Assembly: GCA_037501455.1 (NCBI GenBank)
Contig: CM074856.1
Location: 89,292,001 to 89,356,000 of the forward strand
Length of the DNA stretch: 64,000 bases
Origin: Lantana camara
Lineage: Eukaryota > Streptophyta > Magnoliopsida > Lamiales > Verbenaceae
Reading direction: 5' to 3'
The position numbers and the translations under genes were made by a program. This document shows, piece by piece, positions 22,594 to 36,140 of the stretch (position 1 is its first letter; every line of letters begins with the position of its first letter). The notes beneath the pieces are model-generated. The model was given only the letters and a program-made list of their open reading frames with translations, was not told where the DNA came from and ran no database searches.

Positions 22594-25500
22594 GCTGGTT
22601 TGAACCCCTACGGTTTCCAAGAACCAATTGGATTGTTTTCTTGCTCACTAATTAACTAATTAATTATTTAATTTAATTGGAAGAACAAGTTCCCAACTTG
22701 TTCTCCAAGTCTTGCAAGAATAATCTTCTGTCTCCTACAATAGGAGTTGGACTTCTCAACTTTCCAAAAGTTAAAAGTCAATATTCAATAAATCAATTAA
22801 TTCCTAATTAATATTTTATTGGGTTAAGTTTATTTGAGAATAGTCTTAACAATTAATTTAATAATCAATTAAAAGACTAAAATTAATTAATTATAATTCA
22901 ATTAATTAATTCTAGAAAAGAATTCACGTGTAATATAATTACACAAATGGAACCACGTACGTGCCACGTGTGCACGATACGTGGCAACCACGCAGGCTAA
23001 GCGTGACACGTGGCAGTCACGTGTTCTTCACACGTGGCAATGCCCACTTGCTACTTGCTCCATTTTGATCAACAATTTGATCCTTCGTTAATCAAATTAA
23101 CATCCTACCATAACCCTTGTGTTCTGACATTTGTGTGTGACCCTTTAGGTTCATTATTCGATTAGCATTGACAACAATTCTTTAATTCCCTAATTAATTA
23201 ATCACTTCACGGATCACACTACCGTAATCTAGCAATGGGTGTGTGACCCCTAGCCAAATAACGAAATGAATCGAAGAACCTTTCAGTTAATGACAATCAG
23301 TTAAATACGATCCTCCTACAACTCCATCTCTCAATCAAGAACTAAGGTATGGGAATATTCTCAGAGCCCAAATATTCCTGATCTTTAAAGTTCAGTTTGT
23401 TCGAAAACACGAAATAGTTGAGCAGCGGAAGATTAAAAATTTTCAACAAGTTTAATTTGTCTTGCAATTTTCATACTGTAACATCGGGAATAACTAGAAA
23501 CTCGCTTTAATTGAAGCTTTCTTGTGATGTAGTTACCGCCTAACAAACACCCTTCAAGAGGCTAGTCTTTCGAATGGCCTTCGAATTAGACTCCCAAGTA
23601 GAAGCCCTCCAAAGCCTATCCACACCAGACTTAGAACACGACCAAGTGAGTGAGAATACTACTTCTATGGCTTGTGTTATGGTTAGGGTAATTTTTGCTT
23701 TGGAAACATTTCTTTTGGTTTTTCTCAAAAAACTTAACACTTCGTAAGTGTTGGTCTAAAGAATAAGAGAAGGACCATCCCTAGTATAAATACTAGGTTG
23801 GTTCGAACCCCTAGGGTTTCCAAGAACCAATTGGATTGTTTTCTTGCTCACTAATTAACTAATTAATTATTTAATTTAATTAGAAGAACAAGTTCCCAAA
23901 TTGTTCTCCAAGTCTTGCAAGAATAATCTTCTCTCTCCTACAATAGGAAGTTGGGCTTTTCAACTTTCCTAAAGTTAAAAGTCAATATTCAATAAATAAA
24001 TTAATTCCGAATTAATTATTTATTGGGTTAAGTTTATTTGAGAATGGTCTTAACAATTACTTTAATAATCAATTAAAAGACTAAAATTAATTAATTACAA
24101 TTTAATAAATTAATTCTAGAAAAGAATTGACGTGTAATATAATTACACAAATGAAACCACGTACAAGCTCTTCCAGTTGGACATAGAAAGCAAGATAACC
24201 CTTTCCTCCCTTGCTCTAAGCGTGACACGTGTGCATGACACGTGGCAGCCACGCAGGCTACGCGTGACACGTGGCAGTCACGTGTTCTTGACATGTGGCA
24301 ATGCCCACGTGTTACTTGTTTCTTTTTAATCAAGTATCTGATCGTTCGTTAAGCAAATTAACATCCTACCATAACCCTCGTGTTCTGGCATTTGTGTATG
24401 ACCCTTTAGGTTCATTATTCGATTAGCAGTGACAACAATTAATTAATTCCCTAATTAATTAATCACTTCACAGATCACACTACCGTAATCTAGCAATGGG
24501 TGTGTGACCCCTAGCCAAAAAACAAAATGAATCGAAGAACTTTTTAGCCCATGACAATCAGAGAAATATGATCCTCCTACAACTCCATCTCTCAATCAAG
24601 AACTAAGGCATGGGAATATTCTCAGAGTTCAAATATTCCTGATCTTTAAAGTTAAGTTTGTTGGAAAACATGAAAGATTTGAGGAACGGAAGATTAAAAT
24701 TTTCAACAAGTTTAATCACTGTCTTGCAATTTTCGTACTGTAACATCGGGAAGAACAAGAAACTCACTTTAATTGAAGCTTTATTGTGATGTTGTTACCG
24801 CCTAACAAACACCCTTCAAGCGGAGAGTCCCTTGAACGGCCTTCAAATCAGACTCCTAAGTAGATCCCTCCAAAACGTATCCACACCAAACTTAGAACAC
24901 GATCTAGTGGGTGACAATGCTAGTTTTATGGCTTGTGTTAAGGCTAGGATAATTTTTTCTTTGAAAACTTTTCTCTTAGTTTTTCTCAAAAAACTTGACA
25001 ATTCGCGAGTGTTAGTCTAAAGAATAAGAGAAGCACCGTCCCTAGTATAAATACTAGGTTGGTTTGAACACCTAGGCTTTCCAAGAACCAATTGGATTGT
25101 TTTCTTGCTCACTAATTAACTAATTAATTATTTAATTTAATTGGAAGAACAAATTCCCAACTTGTTCTCCAAGTCTTGCAAGAATAATCTTCTCTCTCCT
25201 ACAATAGGAGTTGGACTTTTCAACTTTCCTAAAGTTAAAAGTCAATATTCAATAAATCAATTAATTCCCAATTAAAATTTTATTGGGTTAAGTTTATTTG
25301 AGAATAGTCTTAATAATTAATTTAATAATCAATTAAAAGACTAAAATTAATTAATCACAATTTAATTAATTAATTTTAGAAAAGAATTCACATGTAATAT
25401 AACTACACAAATGGAACCACGTACGTGCCACGTGTGCATGATATGTGGCAACCACGCAGGCTACGCGTGACACGTGGCACTAATGTGTTCTTCACATGTG

Positions 25501-26993
25501 GCAATGCCCATGTGTTACTTGCCCTATTTTGATCAACAATTTGATCCTTCGTTAATCAAATTAACATCCTACCATAACCCTCGTGTTCTGGCATTTGTTT
25601 GTGACCCTTTAGGTTCATTATTCGATTAGCAGTGACATCAATTAATTAATTCCCTAATTAATTAATCGCTTCACAGATCACACTACCGTAATCTAGCAAT
25701 GGGTGTGTGACCCTACCCGAAAAACCAAATGAACCGAAGAGCCTTTCAGTCAATGACAATCAGTGAAATGCGATCCTCCTACAACTCCATCTCTCAATCA
25801 AGAACTAAGGCATGGGAATATTCTCAGAGCCTAAATATTCTTGATCTTTAAAGTTAAGTTTCTTGGAAAACACGAAAGAGTTGAGCAGCAGAAGATTAAA
25901 ATTTTCAACAAGTTTAATCGTTGTCTTGTAATTTTCGTACTGTAACGTCGGGAATAACAAGAAACTCACTTTAATTGAAGCTTTCTTGTGATGTTGTCAC
26001 CGCCTAACAAACCCCCTTCAACCGGAAAGTCCCTCGAACGGCCTCCGAATCAGACTCCCGAGTAGAAGCCCTCCAAAGCGTATCCACACCAGACTTAGAA
26101 CATGATCGAGTGAGTGAGAATACTACTTCTATGGCTTGTGTTAAGGTTAGGGTAATTTTCCCTTTGAAAATTTTCTTTTGGTCTAAAGAATAAGAGAAGC
26201 ACCATCCCTAGTATAAATAGTAGGTTGGTTCGAACCCCTAGGGATTCCAGGAACCAATTGGATTGTTTCTTGCTCACTAATTAACTAATTAATTGGAAGA
26301 GCAAGTTCCCAACTTGTTCTCCAAGTCTTGGAAGAATAATCTTCTCTCTCCTACAATAAGAAGTTGGACTTTTCAACTTTCCGAAATTTAAAAGTCAATA
26401 TTCAATAAATATATTAATTCCCAATTAATTATTTATTGGGTTAAGTTTATTTGAGAAGAGTCTTAATAATTAATTTAATAATCAATTAAAAGACTAAAAT
26501 TAATTAATTACAATTTAATTAATTAATTCTAGAAAATAATTCACGTGTATTATAATTACACAAATAGAACCACGTACGTGCCACGTGTGTATGACACGTG
26601 GCAGCCACACAGGCTACACATGACACGTGGCAGTCACATGTTCTTGACACGTGGCAATGCCCACGTGTTACTTGCCCCATTTTGATCAACAATTTCATCC
26701 TTCGTTAATCAAATTAACATCCTACCATAACCCTCATGTTCTAACATTTGTGTGTGACCCTTTAGGTTCATTATTCGATTAGCAGTGACAATAATTAATT
26801 AATTCCCTAATTAATTAATCACTTCACAGATCACACTACCGTAATCTAGCAATAGGTGTGTGATCCCTAGCCGAATAACGAAATAAATCGAAGAACCTTT
26901 CAGTTAATGACAATCAGTGAAATACGATCCTCCTACAACTCCATCTCTCAATCAAAAACTTAGGCATGGGAATATTCTAAGAGCCGAAATATT

Positions 26994-29900
26994 CCTGATC
27001 TTTAAAGTTAAGTTTGTTCGAAAACAGGAAAGAGTTGAGCAGCGGAAGATTAAAATTTTCAACAAGTTTAATCGTCATCTTGCAATTTTTGTACTGTAGC
27101 GTCGGGAATGACAAGAAACTCACTTTAATCGAAGCTTTCTTGTGATGGTGTTACCGCCTAACGAACACCCTTCAAGCGGCAAGTCACTCGAACGGCCTTC
27201 GAATTAGACTCCCAAGTAGGAGCCCTCGAAAGCGTATGCACACCAGACTCAGAACACGAACAAGTGAGTGAGAATACTACTTCTATGGCTTGTGTTATGG
27301 TTAGGATAATTTTTGCTTTGAAAACTTTTCTTTTGGTTTTTCTCAAAAAACTTAACACTTCGTGAGTGTTGGTCTAAAGAATAAGAGAAACACCATCCCT
27401 AGTATAAATACTAGGTTGGTTCGAACCCCTAGGGTTTCCAAGAACCAATTGGATATTTTTCTTGCTTACTAATCAACTAATTAATTATTTAATTTAATTA
27501 GAAGTACAAGTTCCCAACTTGTTCTCCAAGTCTTGCAAGAATAATCTTCTCTCTCCTACAATAGGAGTTGGACTTTTCAACTTTCCTAAAGTTAAAAGTC
27601 AATATTCAATAAATCAATTAATTCCCAATTAATATTTTTTTGGGTTAAGTTTATTTGAGAATAGTCTTAACAATTAATTTAATAATCAATTAAAAGACTA
27701 AAATTAATTAATTATAATTTAATTAATTAATTCTGGAAAAGAATTCACGTGTAATATAATTACAAAAATGGAACCATATACGTGCCATGTGTGCATGACA
27801 CGTGGCAGCCACGCAGGCTACGCGTGACACGTGGCAGTCACATGTTCTTGACACGTGGCAATGCCCACGTGTTACTTGCCCCATTTTGATCAACAATTTC
27901 ATCCTTCGTTAATCAAATTAACATCCTACCATAACCCTCATGTTCTGGAATTTGTGTATGACCCTTTAGGTTCATTTTTCGATTAGCTGTGACATCAATT
28001 AATTAATTCCCTAGTTAATTAATCACTTCACAGAACTAAGGCATGGGAATATTCTCAGAGCCTAAATATTCCTGATCTTTAAAGTTAAGTTTCTTGGAAA
28101 ACACGAAAGAGTTGAGCAGCAGAAGATTAAAATTTCCAACAAGTTTAATCGTTGTCTTGCAATTTTCGTACTGTAACGTCGGGAATAACAAGAAACTCAC
28201 TTTAATTGAAGCTTTCTTGTGATGTTGTCACCGCCTAACAAACACCCTTCAACCGGAAGGCCCCTCGAATGGCCTTCGAGTCAGACTCCCGAGTAGAAGC
28301 CCTCCAAAGCGTATCAACACCAGACTTAGAACATGATCAAGTAAGTGAGAATACTACTTCTATGGCTTGTGTTAAGGTTAGGATAATTTTTGCTTTGAAA
28401 ATTTTTCTTTTGGTTTTTCTCAAAAAAGTTAACCCTTCGCGAGTGTTTGTCTAAAGAATAAGAGAAGCACCATCCCAAGTATAAATACTAGGTTGGTTCG
28501 AACCCCTACGGTTTCCAAGACCAATTAGATTGTTTCTTGCTCACTAATTAACTAATTAATTATATAATTTAATTGGAAGAGCAAGTTCCCAACTTGTTCT
28601 CCAAGTCTTGCAAGAATAATCTTCTCTCTCCTACAATAGGAAGTTGGACTTTTCAACTTTCCTAAAGTTGAAAGTCAATATTCAATAAATAAATTAATTC
28701 CCAATAAATTATTTATTGGGTTAAGTTTATTTGAGAAGACTCTTAACAATTAATTTAATAATCAATTAAAAGACTAAAATTAATTAATTATAATTTAATT
28801 AATTAATTCTAGAAAATAATTCACGTGTAATATAATTGCACAAATGGAACCATGTACGTGCCACGCGTGCATGACACGTGGTAGCCATGCAGGCTACGCG
28901 TGACACGTGGCAGTCACGTGTTCTTGACACGTGGCAATGCCCACGTGTTACTTACCCCATTTTGATCAACAATTTCATCCTTCGTTAATCAAATTAATAT
29001 CCTACCATAACCCTCATGTTCTAACATTTGTGTGTGACCCTTTAGGTTCATTATTCGATTAGTAGTGACAATAATTAATTAATTCCCTAATTAATTAATC
29101 ACTTCACAGATCACACTACCGTAATCTAGCAATAGGTGTGTGACCACTAGCCGAATAACGAAATGAATCGAAGAACCTTTCAGTCAATGACAATTAGTGA
29201 AATACGATCCTCCTACAACTCCATCTCTCAATCTAGAACTAAGGCATGGGAATATTCTCAGAGCCCAAATATTCCTGATCTTTAAAGTTAAGTTTGTTCG
29301 AAAATAGGAAAGAGTTGAGCATCGGAAGTTTAAAATTTTCAACAAGTTTAATCATCGTCTTGCAATTTTTGTACTGTAGCGTCGGGAATAACAAGAAACT
29401 CAATTTAATTGAAGCTTTCTTGTGATGGTGTTACTGCCTAACAAGCACCCTTCAAGCGGCAAGTCCCTCGAACGGCCTTCGAATTAGACTCCCAAGTAGG
29501 AGCCCTCGAAAGCGTATGCACACCAGACTTAGAACACGAACAAGTGAGTGAGAATACTACTTCTATGGCTTGTGTTATGGTTAGGATAATTTTTGCTTTG
29601 AAAACTTTTCTTTTGGTTTTTCTCAAAAAACTTAACACTTCGTGAGTGTTGGTCTAAAGAATAAGAGAAACACCATCCCTAGTATAAATACTAGGTTGGT
29701 TCGAACCCCTAGGGTTTCCAAGAACCAATTGGATATTTTTCTTGCTTACTAATCAACTAATTAATTATTTAATTTAATTAGAAGAACAAGTTCCCAACTT
29801 GTTCTCCAAGGCTTGCAAGAATAATCTTCTCTCTCCTACAATAGGAGTTGGACTTTTTAACTTTCCTAAAGTTAAAAGTCAATATTCAATAAATCAATTA

Positions 29901-32900
29901 GTTCCCAATTAATATTTTGTTGGGTTAAGTTTGTTGGAGAATAGTCTGAACAATTAATTTAATAATCAATTAAAAGACTAAAATTAATTAATTACAATTT
30001 AATTAATTAATTCTAGAAAAGAATTCACGTGTAATATAATTACACAAATGGAACCACGTACGTGCCACGTGTGCATGATACGTGGTAACCACGCAGGCTA
30101 CGCGTGACACGTGGCAGTCACGTGTTCTTCCCACGTGTTACTTGCTCTATTTTGATCAACAATTTGATCCTTCGTTAATCAAATTAACATCCTACCATAA
30201 CCCTCGTGTTCTGGAATTTTTGTGTGACCCTTTAGGTTCATTTTTCGATTAGCTGTGACATCAATTAATTAATTCCCTAATTAATTAATCACTTCACAGA
30301 TCACACAACCGTAATCTAGCAATGGGTGTGTGACCCCTACCCGAATAACGAAATGAATCGAAGACCCTTTCAATCCATGACAATCTGTGAAATACGGTCC
30401 TCCTATAACTCCATCTCTCAATCAAGAACTAAGGCATGGGAATATTCTCTGAGCCCAAATATTCCTTATCTTTAAAGTTAAGTTTGTTGGAAAACACGAA
30501 AGAGTTGAGGAGCGGAAGATTAAAATTTTCAACAAGTTTAATCGTTGTCTTGCAATTTTCGTACTGTAACATTGGGAATAACTAGAAACTCACTTTAATT
30601 AAAGCTTTCTTGTGATGTTGTTACCGCCTAATAAACACCCTTTAAGCGGAAAGTCCCTCGAACGGCCTTCGAATCAGACTCCCGAGTAGAAGCGCTCCAA
30701 AGCGTATCCACACCAGGCTTAGAAGATGATCAAGTAAGTGAGAATACTACTTCTATGGCTTGTGTTAAGGTTAGGATAATTTTTGCTTTGAAAATTTTTC
30801 TTTTGGTTTTTCTCAAAAAAGTTAACCCTTCGTGAGTGTTTGTCTAAAGAATAAGAGAAGCACCATCCCTAGTATAAATACTAGGTTGGTTCGAACCCCT
30901 AGGGTTTCCAAGACGCAGTTGGATTGTTTCTTGCTCACTAATTAACTAATTAATTATTTAATTTAATTGGAAGAGCAAGTTCCCAACTTGTTCTCCAAGT
31001 ATTGCAAGAATAATCTTTTCTATCCTACAATATGAAGTTGGACTTTTCAACTTTCCTAATGTTAAAAGACAATATTCAATAAATAAATTAATTCCCAATA
31101 AATTATTTATTGGGTTAAGTTAATTTGAGAAGAGTCTTAACAATTAATTTAATAATCAATTAAAAAACTAAAATTAATTAATTACAATTTAATTAATTAA
31201 TTCTAGAAAAGAATTCACGTGTAATATAATTACACAAATGGAACCACGTACGTGCCACGTGTGCATGATACGTGGTAACCATGCAGGATACGCGTGACAC
31301 GTGGCAGTCACGTGTTCTTCACACGTGGCAATGCCCACGTGTTACTTGCTCCATTTTGATCAACAATTTGATCCTTCGTTAATCAAATTAACATCCTACC
31401 ATAACCCTCGTGTTCTGGAATTTGCGTGTGACCCTTTTGGTTCATTTTTCGATTAGCTGTGACATCAATTAATTAACTCCCTAGTTAATTAATCACTTCA
31501 CAGAACTAAGGAAGGGGAATATTCTCAGAGCCTAAATATTCCTGATCTTTAAAGTTAAGTTTCTTGGAAAACACGAAAGAGTTGAGCAGCAGAAGTTTAA
31601 AATTTTCAACAAGTTTAATCGTTGTCTTGCAATTTTCGTACTGTAACGTCGGGAATAACAAGAAACTCACTTTAATTGAAGCTTTCTTGTGATGTTGTTA
31701 CCGCCTAACAAACACCCTTCAACCGGAAAGTCCCTCGAACGGCCTTCGAGTCAGACTCCCGAGTAGAAGCCCTCCAAAGCCTATCCACACCAGGCTTAGA
31801 ACATGATCAAGTAAGTGAGAATACTACTTCTATGGCTTGTGTTAAGGTTAGGATAATTTTTGCTTTGAAATTTTTCTTTTGGTTTTTCTCAAAAAAGTTA
31901 ACCCTTCGTGGGTGTTTGTCTAAAGAATAAGAGAAGCACCATCCCAAGTATAAATACTAGGTTGGTTCGAACCCCTACGGTTTCCAAGAACCAATTGGAT
32001 TGTTTCTTGCTCACTAATTAACTAAATAATTATATAATTTAATTGGAAGAGCAAGTTCCCAACTTGTTCTCCAAGTCTTGCAAGAATAATCTTCTCTCTC
32101 CTACAATAGGAAGTTGGACTTTTCAACTTTCCTAAAGTTGAAAGTCAATATTCAATAAATAAATTAATTCCCAATAAATTATTTATTGGGTTAAGTTTAT
32201 TTGAGAAGACTCTTAACAATTAATTTAATAATCAATTAAAAGACTAAAATTAATTAATTACAATTTAATTAATTAATTCTAGAAAAGAATTCACGTGTAA
32301 TATAATTACACAAATGGAACCACGTACGTGCCACGTGTGCATGGCACGTGGCAGCCACGCAGGCTACGCGTGACACGTGGCAGTCACGTGTTCTTGACAC
32401 GTGGCAATGCGCACGTGTTACTTGCCCCATTTTGATCAACAATTTCATCCTTCGTTAATCAAATTAACATCCTACCATAACCCTCATGTTCTAACATTTG
32501 TGTGTGACCCTTTAGGTTCATTATTCGATTAGCAGTGATAATAATTAATTAATTCCCTAATTAATTAATCACTTCACAGATCACACTACCGTAATCTAGC
32601 AATAGGTGTGTGACCCCTAGCCGAATAACGAAATGAATCGAAGAACCTCTCAGTCATTGACAATTAGTGAAATACGATCCTCCTACAACTCTATCTCTCA
32701 ATCAAGAACTAAGGCATGGGAATATTCTCAGAGCCCAAATATTCCTGATCTTTAAAGTTAAGTTTGTTCGAAAACACGAAAGAGTTGAGCAGCGGAAGTT
32801 TAAAAATTTCAACAAGTTTAATCGTCGTCTTGCAATTTTTGTACTGTAGCATCGGGAATAACAAGAAACTCAATTTAATTGAAGCTTTCTTGTGATGGTG

Positions 32901-33947
32901 TTACCGCCTAACAAACACCCTTCAAGCGGCAAATCCCTCGAACGCCCTTCGAATTAGACTCCCAAGTAGGAGCCCTCCAAAGCGTATACATACCAGACTT
33001 AGAACACGAACAAGTGAGTAAGAATACTACTTCTATGGCTTGTGTTATTGTTAGGATAATTTTTGCTTTGAAAACTTCTCTTTTGGTTTTTCTCAAAAAA
33101 CTTAACACTTCGTGAGTGTTGGTCTAAAGAATAAGAGAAACACCATCCCTAGTATAAATACTAGGTTGGTTCGAACCCCTAGGGTTTCCAAGAACCAATT
33201 GGATATTTTTCTAGCTTACTAATTAACTAATTAATTATTTAATTTAATTAGAAGAACAAGTTCCCAACTTGTTCTCCAAGTCTTGCAAGAATAATCTTCT
33301 CTCTCCTACAATAGGAGTTGGACTTTTCAACTTTCCTAAAGTTAAAAGTCAATATTCAATAAATCAATTAATTCCCAATTAATATTTTGTTGGGTTAAGT
33401 TTATTGGAGAATAGTCTGAACAATTAATTTAATAATCAATTAAAAGACTAAAATTAATTAATTACAATTTAATTAATTAATTCTAGAAAAGAATTCACGT
33501 GTAATACAATTACACAAATGGAACCACGTACGTGCCACGTGTGCATGATACGTGGTAACCACGCAGGCTACGCGTGACACGTGGCAGTCACGTGTTCTTC
33601 ACACGTGGCAATTCCCACGTGTTACTTGCTCCATTTTGATCAACAATTTGATCCTTCGTCAATCAAATTAACATCCTACCATAACCCTCGTGTTCTGGAA
33701 TTTGTGTGTGACCCTTGAGGTTCATTTTTCGATTAGCTGTGACATCAATTAATTAATTCCCTAATTAATTAATCACTTCACAGATCACACTACCGTAATC
33801 TAGCAATGGGTGTGTGACCCCTACCCGAATAACGAAATGAATCGAAGACCCTTTCAATCCATGACAATCTGTGAAATACGGTCCTCCTATAACTCCATCT
33901 CTCAATCAAGAACTAAGGCATGGGAATATTCTCTGAGCCCAAATATT
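26994..33947. repeat. Higher-order repeat, period about 3.48 kb
   Basis: Monomers 5-7 (26994-30463) and 8-10 (30464-33947). Each monomer resembles the one three places on: 6 and 9 share CATCCCAAGTATAAATAC and CAGCAGAAG; 7 and 10 share TTGGAGAATAGTCTGAACA; 8 and 11 share GAAGCGCTCC, TTAGAAGATGATC and AAGACGCAGTTGG. Monomers 5 and 8 share the same deletion of about 115 bp (CTTCACAGAACTAAGG junction at 28027 and 31497). Order along the array: A A B C A C A B C A B A(partial). Confidence 0.75.
33493..33622. promoter_or_regulatory. G-box (CACGTG/ACGT) cluster, representative monomer
   Basis: In monomer 10 about 130 bp hold nine ACGT cores, six of them CACGTG, several as ACACGTGGC (ABRE-like). Equivalent clusters lie near 22925-23045, 24129-24310, 25389-25512, 26541-26670, 27744-27870, 28821-28950, 30024-30142, 31215-31343, 32289-32419 and 34698-34827. 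LTR F has a smaller one (47783-47850). Known plant bZIP and bHLH factors bind such motifs; binding here is inference. Confidence 0.7.
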
Positions 33948-35278
33948 CCTGATCTTTAAAGTTAAGTTTGTTGGAAAACACGAAAGAGTTGAGTAGCGGA
34001 AGATTAAAATTTTCAACAAGTTTAATCGTTGTCTTGCAATTTTCATACTGTAACATTGGGAATAACTGGAAACTCACTTTAATTAAAGCTTTCTTGTGAT
34101 GTTGTTACCGCCTAATAAACACCCTTCAAGCGGAAAGTCCCTCGAACGGCCTTCGAATCAGACTCCCGAGTAGAAGCGCTCCAAAGCGTATCCACACCAG
34201 GCTTAGAAGATGATCAAGTAAGTGAGAATACTACTTCTATTGCTTGTGTTAAGGTTAGGATAATTTTTGCTTTGAAAAATTTTCTTTTGGTTTTTCTCAA
34301 AAAAGTTAACCCTTGGTGAGTGTTTGTCTAAAGAATAAAAGAAGCACCATCCCTAGTATAAATACTAGGTTGGTTCGAACCCCTAGGGTTTCCAAGACGC
34401 AGTTGGATTGTTTCTTGCTCACTAATTAACTAATTAATTATTTAATTTAATTGGAAGAGCAAGTTCCCAACTTGTTCTCCAAGTATTGCAAGAATAATCT
34501 TTTCTCTCCTACAATAGGAAGTTGGACTTTTCAACTTTCCTAAAGTTGAAAGTCAATATTCAATAAATAAATTAATTCCCAATAAATTATTTATTGGGTT
34601 AAGTTTATTTGAGAAGAGTCTTAACAATTAATTTAATAATCAATTAAAAGACTAAAATTAATTAATTACAATTTAATTAATTAATTCTAGAAAATAATTC
34701 ACGTGTAATATAATTACACAAATGGAACCACGTACGTGCCACGTGTGCATGACACGTGGCAGCCACGCAGGCTACGCATGACACGTGGCAGTCACGTGTT
34801 CTTCACACGTGGCAATGCCCACGTGTTACTTGCTCTATTTTGATCAACAATTTTATCCTTCGCTAATTAAATTAACATCCTACCATAACCCTCATGTTCT
34901 AACATTTGTGTGTGACCCTTTAGGTTCATTATTCGATTAGCAGTGACAACAATTAATTAATTCCCTAATTAATTAATCACTTCACAGATCACACTACCGT
35001 AATCTAGCGATAGGTGTGTGACCCCTAGCCGAATAACGAAATAAATCGAAGAATCTTTCAGTCAAGGACAATCAGTGAAATACGATCCTCCTACAACTCC
35101 ATCTCTCAATCAAGAACTAAGGCTTGGGAATATTCTCAGAGCCCAAATATTCCTGATCTTTAAAGTTATGTTTGTTCGAAAACACGAAATAGTTGAGCAG
35201 CGGAAGATTAAAATTTTCAACAAGTTTAATCGTCGTCTTGTAATTTTTGAACCGTAGCGTCGGGAATAACAAGAAACT

Positions 35279-36140
35279 TGTAGCACCCGGAACGCCGAGA
35301 TGCCACACCCCGGAGCGGAGGGCGCCACATCCCCCGCGCCATAGCCCAACACGGTTAACGAAATGGGAACTCCGCTCCCGCATTGAACCATGGCGAACGG
35401 GTGACAAACAAAATTCAATTCTAGGCTAGGCGGTCTAGACCCTGAACAAAGTGCGCAACAAAATAAATCAAAAAATGCGGAAGCTACAGGATCACATAAC
35501 ATAACCAATTACAGACATATAAGCGTAAAGCAATATATACATATTGCAGCATGCTTTGCCCACCCCGGTCCAAAAAGGAATATACAAAGCTTTAAATTAC
35601 AGAACATAACTTATAATTATTTATACGTAGTACCAAATATACATAGTACCAAAGCGGAAAGGTAAATATGCAAATGCAAGGACTTTACAACGACTCGAAA
35701 GACTCCCAAGACTCGAAAGACGACCGCCGCCTAGCCAGACTCTCAACCGAGCACCTGCAAAGCTCAAAACAAAAAGGGGAAAGGAAAAGAGGCAACGAGG
35801 GTCAGTCCTAGAGACTGGTGAGGGGGCTAACACACGCACCCATACATATAAGTAGGAGCATAGCATATTCAAATCGGAAGTGTTTATGAACCGGGTGTGG
35901 TTTTTGCATTCCAAAAGGTTTTAACCCGTGATACCATATATACGAAGGAAGAATTAGGGCCAAAGGCCAAAATCGACCAAATTTTATAAATTGAAAGCCA
36001 CCCCCGTTTCACAAACCATAACGGATACATAAGCAAAACATAAACGTAATAATATGGCGAGAACAAGTTCTCACACACTTACTCAAACCAAAGCAAAACT
36101 CATAAAACAATCCCAACTTTACATGATTGGGGAAGAGGGA
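35279..36140 (-). mobile_element. C' LTR, part 1 (left end)
   Basis: Starts TGTAGCACCCGGAACGCC directly after satellite DNA (AAGAAACT). The order of blocks (CGAACGGGTGAC; CAACGAGGGTCAGTCCTAG; GTGAGGGGGCTAAC) matches family C at 1-700. Ends where element D is inserted; AGAGG at 36134-36138 is the left copy of D's target-site repeat. No PBS or internal sequence to the left, so C' is a solo LTR. Confidence 0.85.

Larger units (their letters stand above)
22171..35278. repeat. LTR-derived satellite array (about 1.2-kb monomers, 11 full + 1 partial)
   Basis: Using the phrase CCTGATCTTTAAAGTTAAGT as phase mark, monomers start near 22172, 23377, 24638, 25840, 26994, 28071, 29274, 30464, 31551, 32744, 33948 and 35152. 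Lengths are 1077-1261 bp. After the mark each unit begins like LTR F (TGTTGGAAAACACGAA at 47047 in F) and follows F to about 48176; F's remaining roughly 800 bp are absent. Three monomer types (A, B, C) give a higher-order repeat. The array is cut at the left by B's LTR and at the right by the C' LTR. Short repeated ORFs inside are not genes. Confidence 0.92.

Noticed and set aside
23540..33108. Repeated 66-aa minus-strand ORF beginning MLSFLRKTKR in several satellite monomers
   Set aside because: It recurs only because the monomer recurs, is present only in A-type units, shows no domain and is broken in other units.
22171..35278. Array as the functional centromere
   Set aside because: Tandem HOR structure is suggestive, but the window has no CENH3 evidence and the array is only 13 kb here.
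35110..35508. 132-aa minus-strand ORF
   Set aside because: It spans the satellite/C' LTR junction, so it is fortuitous.
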